A DNA stretch of 64,000 bases, from assembly GCA_001632425.1 (NCBI GenBank), contig KV425630.1, forward strand, positions 35,476-99,475. The letters run 5' to 3'. The notes beneath the pieces were generated by a model. The model had not been told where the DNA came from. It searched no databases and worked only from the letters and a program-made list of their open reading frames with translations. Below, in pieces: positions 58,880 through 64,000 of this stretch. Position 1 is the stretch's first letter; every line of letters starts with the position of its first letter. This DNA is from Neolentinus lepideus HHB14362 ss-1 (lineage: Eukaryota > Basidiomycota > Agaricomycetes > Gloeophyllales > Gloeophyllaceae). The translations under genes were made by a program, and so were the position numbers.

Positions 58880-61800
58880 TCATGAAGATTCAGTAGCAAC
58901 ATTCCCTGCTTCGGCAGCCTTTAAGACGCAACCAGCCCAATCCTCCTCGGAATCCTCGTTAACGTAGATGCTGTACTGGTGCTTGGTATCGGGTGGAGAC
59001 GCCTGAGTTGCCACAGGTTCTGTAGCAGTGACTGGGGTGTCGGCGACCGACGGGGCCTTGACAGATAGGCTTGACTTATTAGAATCTTGGCAGTACAGAT
59101 CGGCAATAGGAGTCTCGTGAGACCGGGAGGATTCGTAAGTTGATGAAGATATCGAGGATAAGGTCCGTGCCTGCATAGGGTAAACAGCGTGCGTCGCTGT
59201 AGCCGTCGATTCTGAGGACTCCGGAGAGACAAGACCAGGTGATTGATCTTCGTTGACATTGGCTTCATCAGAGCTAGGATTGTCAAATTTGATAGGAGAG
59301 GACTCTATAGATAAGTCTAGTTTAGGAGGTAAGCTGGAAGTGCTCGTTTGAGGAGCGGTGACAGCAGTGCCAGGCATTGAGATGGAAGATGATGATGTCG
59401 CCGCCGTGTGCAAATAAGGGGACAGGCCCGACTGTCGCGACGGAGATGCTATGGGAGAGCCAGACTTCCGCTTCGTGAAAAGGAGATGCAACGACGGTTT
59501 TTTAACCCGAGGCACGCGAGGCAAAGGCGTACCAGCAGTAGAAGCGGATCTGAAATGATCCTCCCGTCCTCGCCCAACGTCCACAAGTGAGAGTGCCACT
59601 GGTCGCGAACGATCCAGGGACGGACGAGCCGCCATTTCAAGCTCTGAAGGGAAAGGAACCGGACTTCCGGTGCCAATTCGTCCGTGAGACGGAGGTAATG
59701 GAAGGTTCGAGCTGTCAGCAATCTTGGGGGATGACGGCTGGCTGAAAGACGAGAAGGCCTTATCCTGTGCGATATCATAATCCACCGGAAGGGCACGAGG
59801 AAGCATTGGGTCTTCGGACATAGTCGATGGTGTCGCCAAGGAATCAGCGGACGATGTGAGAGCAGGTGGAGAATTAGGATTATACAAATGCTCACTTGCA
59901 CCACTCGAGGGCACATCAGAGGCTGAAACATAAGAAGCAGCATCGTCTTGGTAGGATGCCGAGTCGGATGGCGTTATGGCCGAGGCATATATCGAGTCAA
60001 TTTGTGAAGGTGCAAGACTGCTCGCCTTGAGAGGCGAAGGGCTCCGCACTGCACTTGAAACTGCGGGCCGCATGATCCTCCGCTTAGCGACAAGAGGGAA
60101 GTGCATGACGGCGTCGCCCTCAGTGTCCGACTTGTCCTCCCCCTCATCCTTGGTTTCTCTTGCTGAAGGTTCTGCTCCAGCACTAGTCTCTGCAACATCG
60201 ACATCCTCCCCATCACTACCCACCGCATCATCTTCATCCTCTCTACGCTGAATGTCTATCACAGGACTCGGATCTGCCCTGATGTCGATGACATGAGGAT
60301 CTTCCGCGTCCTTGAGCGGTCCATCCCATATGCACTCAGCTTCGCACAGCACCCGCAACAAAGGAGGGCCCATACTGAGACTAGGGCAGAAAACAAGAAG
60401 TAGATTGCTCAATGGCATCTTCGTATCCTTATGCCTCTTGGCAGTTTCTTTGATCAACTCGGTCACTGTCCGCAAAAGATCACAATTCTCAGTAGGAAGC
60501 CGAGAGATCAGCGATGAGAGGGCTTTCAACAAGGGCTGCGAGGGCGGACGAATGCCAGAGAAATTGGGCATTGCCAGCGTGGAAAGCGAAGGTGGTTTCC
60601 GGAGCCCAGGACTACCGTTCTTGGGACCAGACGGCAGTCCTCCTCCTCGCGAGGTGCGTTGCACACGCACCTCTGACTCCTCGGCGCTCCTGGCGTTATT
60701 CTCGGCAGTCATGGCCGCATCGAAGTAAGGAATCAACGCATGAGTCAAGATAGGTTCGGGTACTAGTCATGATCAGAGTTAACAACAGGACCGCAACATT
60801 TGTGACAGACTTACGCTCGCGAAGGTACGCCTTGAAGATGGATGCAACCGCATGGGGATCGAGATCTCCTGGCGAACACGCAGAGATATCATAGTCGGCC
60901 CCTGAGGACACTGTCAAACAACTGTCGAGGCCCTGAAAATGGGATATAACCTACCCGTATCGAACTCCGCTCTCAATTTGTTGATATGCGAAGATCGTCC
61001 ACTAATTCTGTACATAGCAGAACCAGTAAGAACGAAAGCCTCCACATAGCTGTCATAGTAACATACCGGAACAATCCTTCTTCCTCGATTCCCCATCGTA
61101 ATAGATGCTGGGCGCACCGCACGACAAGGGCTGGTACCATTCGATCCTCAAGAGCCTTCTCGCCTACCGCCTCCCTGTCTAATCTACGAGTCATCTGTCG
61201 TCGGTGACCAGGGCTAGCATGATCATTGTCACCCAGGTCCCATCTTCCAGAGTCGACAGCCGTCTCCCTCACACATGACTTCAGGTCTCTGCCGAACACC
61301 AAGCCAGAAACAGCTCCAGATCCGCTGATCATCCGCAGAGGCCCACGCAGGCGCTTGCCAAGCGTGGGACCCGACGGCGTTGCCGCAAATCCTTCTTCCC
61401 CAGAGACGGACGAAGAGGTGGCAGAGGAACTGATGCTCCATGTGGCTGAAGGTGCATTGGGTGTCCGCCGCTGCTTGAGTTTGCCGGGGAACGATCCGCT
61501 GGCATTGGACTGACTAGATACCGACTGGTTCGAGTGAACTCGACCAAGAGGATGGAAATCGCCACCCTTGCCACTGGAGAACGATGAGGGTGCGGTGCTG
61601 GAAGACGACGAATAGCCGGAACTCGAACTAGACGTGAGGCCACCCCAGGCACGTCCCATCTTTTCGACTGCACGTTTGCCAAAACCAAAGGCAGCCGGCG
61701 CGAAGCCACTGGTCATGCTTATCGCAGTTTGTCTCACTGACTGGGAGGTCTGAGCATCCGACGTCGTTCGTTTTTCTGCAGACGGTTCTGGGGAGGGGTC

Positions 61801-63264
61801 GAATCCGCGTCCAGATGCAGAAGAAGAGGTGGTGTTCCAGGCAACTAGGCGGCCTTTGAAGCTCGGATCTGGAGGTGCTAGGGAGTCATGGTTGCGCATG
61901 GGAGAGATAAAGCCTGTCGCTGACGCCTTGTTGAAACCGGGACTATCTCTGGCAGGTGGCAACGTTTTGGGCTCGGTGAAGGATCGACCTGAGAATGAGG
62001 GTGCATCGACTTCGAATTCAGGAGTTCTACTTAGCTCACCACCGGCGGGGCTCTTGGGTTTGAGCTGGAATGGTGAACCGAGGGTCAAGGACACAGATCG
62101 GCGGTGTCTTGCTTTAGTAGATGGTGGAGGAGTGGTGGCACGAGGGGCAGGGGCAGCGTGAGGTTCAGAGTCATCCGATACGTCCTCCTCAGGAGTGGCG
62201 TAGTCTGCGTCAGTAATGATAGAACTCAACCGCTTATTGACAGCCATGACTGTGCTCGTCGATTGTAGCGATTCAGCGATCGACAGAGGACGGGGTGAAC
62301 GGCTACCAGCTCCTGGTCTGATGGTAGAGTGACTTGCCATGGTAGAGTCGCTCCTTCGCCAGATCTCCTTCTCACTCTCTTTCTCCGGATCCCTCCTTTC
62401 CCTCGGCCTTGGTTCTTCTGCCACTGCATTATCCGAGGCTCGCAAGAAATCAAGGGCAGGGACTATGCTGGGACTTGTAGGGATGACAGAGCTTCTGTGA
62501 TCCTGCTTTGTAGGCGGAGAAGTACTCGAGGCTGAATGGGAGGTGTTTATGGGTGGTACAGGCGGTGGACTTGTCGTTGGTGTACTACGGGACACAGCCA
62601 TGCCGGGTGGCTTTGGCGGTAGCGGTGGCGGTAAAGGCGAAGATTTAGATGATAGAAGTCCTCTTCTGTTGCTGAATACCTGTAGCGTTGACGTTGCCAG
62701 CTGTAAAGTCATTTGTTTGGCCCCGCTAGGTAAACGGAGTGGCTGTGTCCGGTACTGCAGTCGGCTATCGTTGGAGGAAGATGGGGCGATGGAGGGAGGA
62801 CTGAGGTCAGCAGCGCGTTCCTTGCCCCTCGAAGCGGGCATTTTGACACTGCTTGATGCAGGAGACACTTCCGCCGTCTTCTTCCGCCGTCCTGCGAAAG
62901 CCCGCTTCAATTTCTGCCCTGCAGAGGACGGCGCGTCGGGGGATACGCTTCTCGAGTTGGGCCCCCCCGACGAGGTCGGCTGACCCTTGCTCAATGCTTG
63001 GCCCATGCCAGCCAGAGATGAAGAGCGCGGTTGAGGAGAGAAAATGGTGGGAGTTGAGAAGAAGCGCTTCTTGGAAGAGGGAGTGGTAGGGGAAGCGGAG
63101 ATATCTGGCGACGCGATATCGGACTGGCTCGAGTCCGAGGGTGGAGCGGCATGCATTAGCATTGAGGACGCTGCGGATGACGAAAACGAGGAAGACAGCG
63201 AGGAGGAAGACTGGGAAGTAGGAACATCGCTGCTCGTGGCGGCCTGGTGCTGGCTCGGACCCAT
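58880..63264 (-). CDS. Large RhoGAP-domain protein
   Basis: Exons 63,264-61,067, 61,007-60,955, 60,901-60,812 and 60,762-58,880 give 1,407 aa. Residues 1 to about 650 are disordered and Ser/Pro-rich, with PPPLPPKPPG and PPPVPPI as possible SH3 ligands. The RhoGAP domain follows: VFGRDLKSCVRET, ALVVRCAQHLLRWG, EEEGLFRISGRSSHINKLR with the arginine finger, HAVASIFKAYLRELPEPILT and LPTENCDLLRTVTELIKETA, then MPLSNLLLVFCPSL. The intron between exons 1 and 2 splits the arginine-finger codon. The long C-terminal tail is again disordered. It should switch off a Rho-type GTPase in polarity or wall control; the target is unknown. Confidence 0.88.
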
Positions 63265-63879
63265 GATGATGGGCGTGTAATCAGATCGAACCCAGCTCGA
63301 ACGTGATACGCAACGTTGTATTTAACGTAGAAAGCACTTTGAACACTGGAAATTCCGAAAGCACAGCAGACTGAGACTAGATGGTAGGTAGGGGCGCCAG
63401 CGCAGCAATGTGGATACAGCGAGGCGGTCAGCGAGGATAAATGATGGGAACAATGATTACTGACCCACTACGCACGGAGTAAATACTTTTCTTAGAGTAC
63501 ACGCATCAAAGACAAACAGTTCCGTTCGCAGATGCCTTGCAAGAAAGAGGAGGAGGAGGTTGTGAACAGGTATACAAGAGATAAAGACTCGCGCGCGAGG
63601 GACAACGCTCGATTAGATGGCTTCATTATTCCCTAACGGTCCGCTCCCGCTCGCCGGCCGGTTACTTCGCACATTCACTGCGCGTGCGCCCCGTTTGAGA
63701 ATACCCCCCATCAGATGTCGTTTAAGATTCGAAATCCGCCTCTGATCTATGTACTCCGTGCTAATATAGAACAAGCGTGATATCCAAGGAATGCGAGCTC
63801 TTTAGTGTCCATCATTCCCGTCTATTCTGCCACCGCGGTCTATCCTCTCACTCCAGGGATCACGCTCCCTGGATCGAGC
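63265..63879. other. Intergenic region upstream of RhoGAP gene
   Basis: It holds the RhoGAP promoter and the 3' end of the carrier gene. A GAGGAGGAGG tract lies near 63,550 and CGCGCGAG near 63,590. No gene was recognised. Confidence 0.4.
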
Positions 63880-64000
63880 CTATGCTGCACCGAGAAACTC
63901 TTTGACGAGTTCGTAGACAAAGAATGATGTTGCGATGCTCGGCGCAACCTTCACTGTGATCCCAGCAGGGACGTCAGATGCTGCCATGAGAACGAATCAT
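63880..64000 (-). CDS. Mitochondrial carrier protein, C-terminal end (partial)
   Basis: The last exon, probably starting at 63,953 after a CAG acceptor, encodes KVAPSIATSFFVYELVKEFL then GAA and a stop. This is the sixth membrane helix and end of an SLC25-type carrier. The KVAPSIATSF wording resembles carriers of the CoA/nucleotide group such as Leu5 and SLC25A42, but the fragment is too short to tell. The remainder lies beyond the window. Confidence 0.65.

Overview
The window looks like nuclear DNA of a filamentous basidiomycete, probably an Agaricomycete. Genes are close together on both strands. Most are cut by many short GT-AG introns of about 45-65 nt. The gene set (RAX2, THI6, REI1, a tandem Zn2Cys6 factor, a BTB/POZ protein and a PhyH dioxygenase) is fungal in character. 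Gene models here were built by hand from reading frames, splice signals and remembered family motifs. Exon coordinates are therefore predictions.

Bases 1-12,860 form a repeat island with no intact gene. It holds a decayed Ty1/Copia gag remnant (about 2,100-2,518), low-complexity and tandem repeats, a DDE transposase pseudogene (10,150-11,732) that keeps two readable introns but carries in-frame TGA codons, and a minisatellite (12,184-12,560). Blocks strongly depleted in CpG alternate with CpG-containing blocks, which suggests layered insertions of different ages.

Bases 13,087-26,629 carry a CLASP-N/TOG protein, the divergent pair bL34m and alanyl-tRNA synthetase, ribosomal protein uS13 (RPS18), a hypothetical nuclear-looking protein, the divergent pair HAP2/NF-YA and THO1-like SAP protein, and REI1. 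The theme is translation, ribosome assembly and mRNA biogenesis.

Bases 26,923-38,736 carry RAX2 with a predicted cytosolic SH3 tail, S-adenosylmethionine decarboxylase (with a possible uORF), a FAM210/DUF1279 mitochondrial protein, a small coiled-coil protein, a probable complex I accessory subunit, and a tandem Zn(II)2Cys6 transcription factor.

Bases 39,768-51,582 hold DBF4 (regulatory subunit of the Cdc7 kinase), a gamma-tubulin complex component, CDC6 (with MluI-box motifs upstream), a single-pass membrane protein and SPO11. Replication, spindle and meiosis genes lie side by side. Bases 51,728-56,871 hold a BTB protein, a PhyH-type dioxygenase and bifunctional THI6.

Bases 57,213-58,459 are a broken Gfo/Idh/MocA oxidoreductase. 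A large RhoGAP protein (58,880-63,264) and the last exon of a mitochondrial carrier (63,880 to the window end) close the window. I found no tRNA, rRNA, CRISPR array or clear secondary-metabolite cluster.
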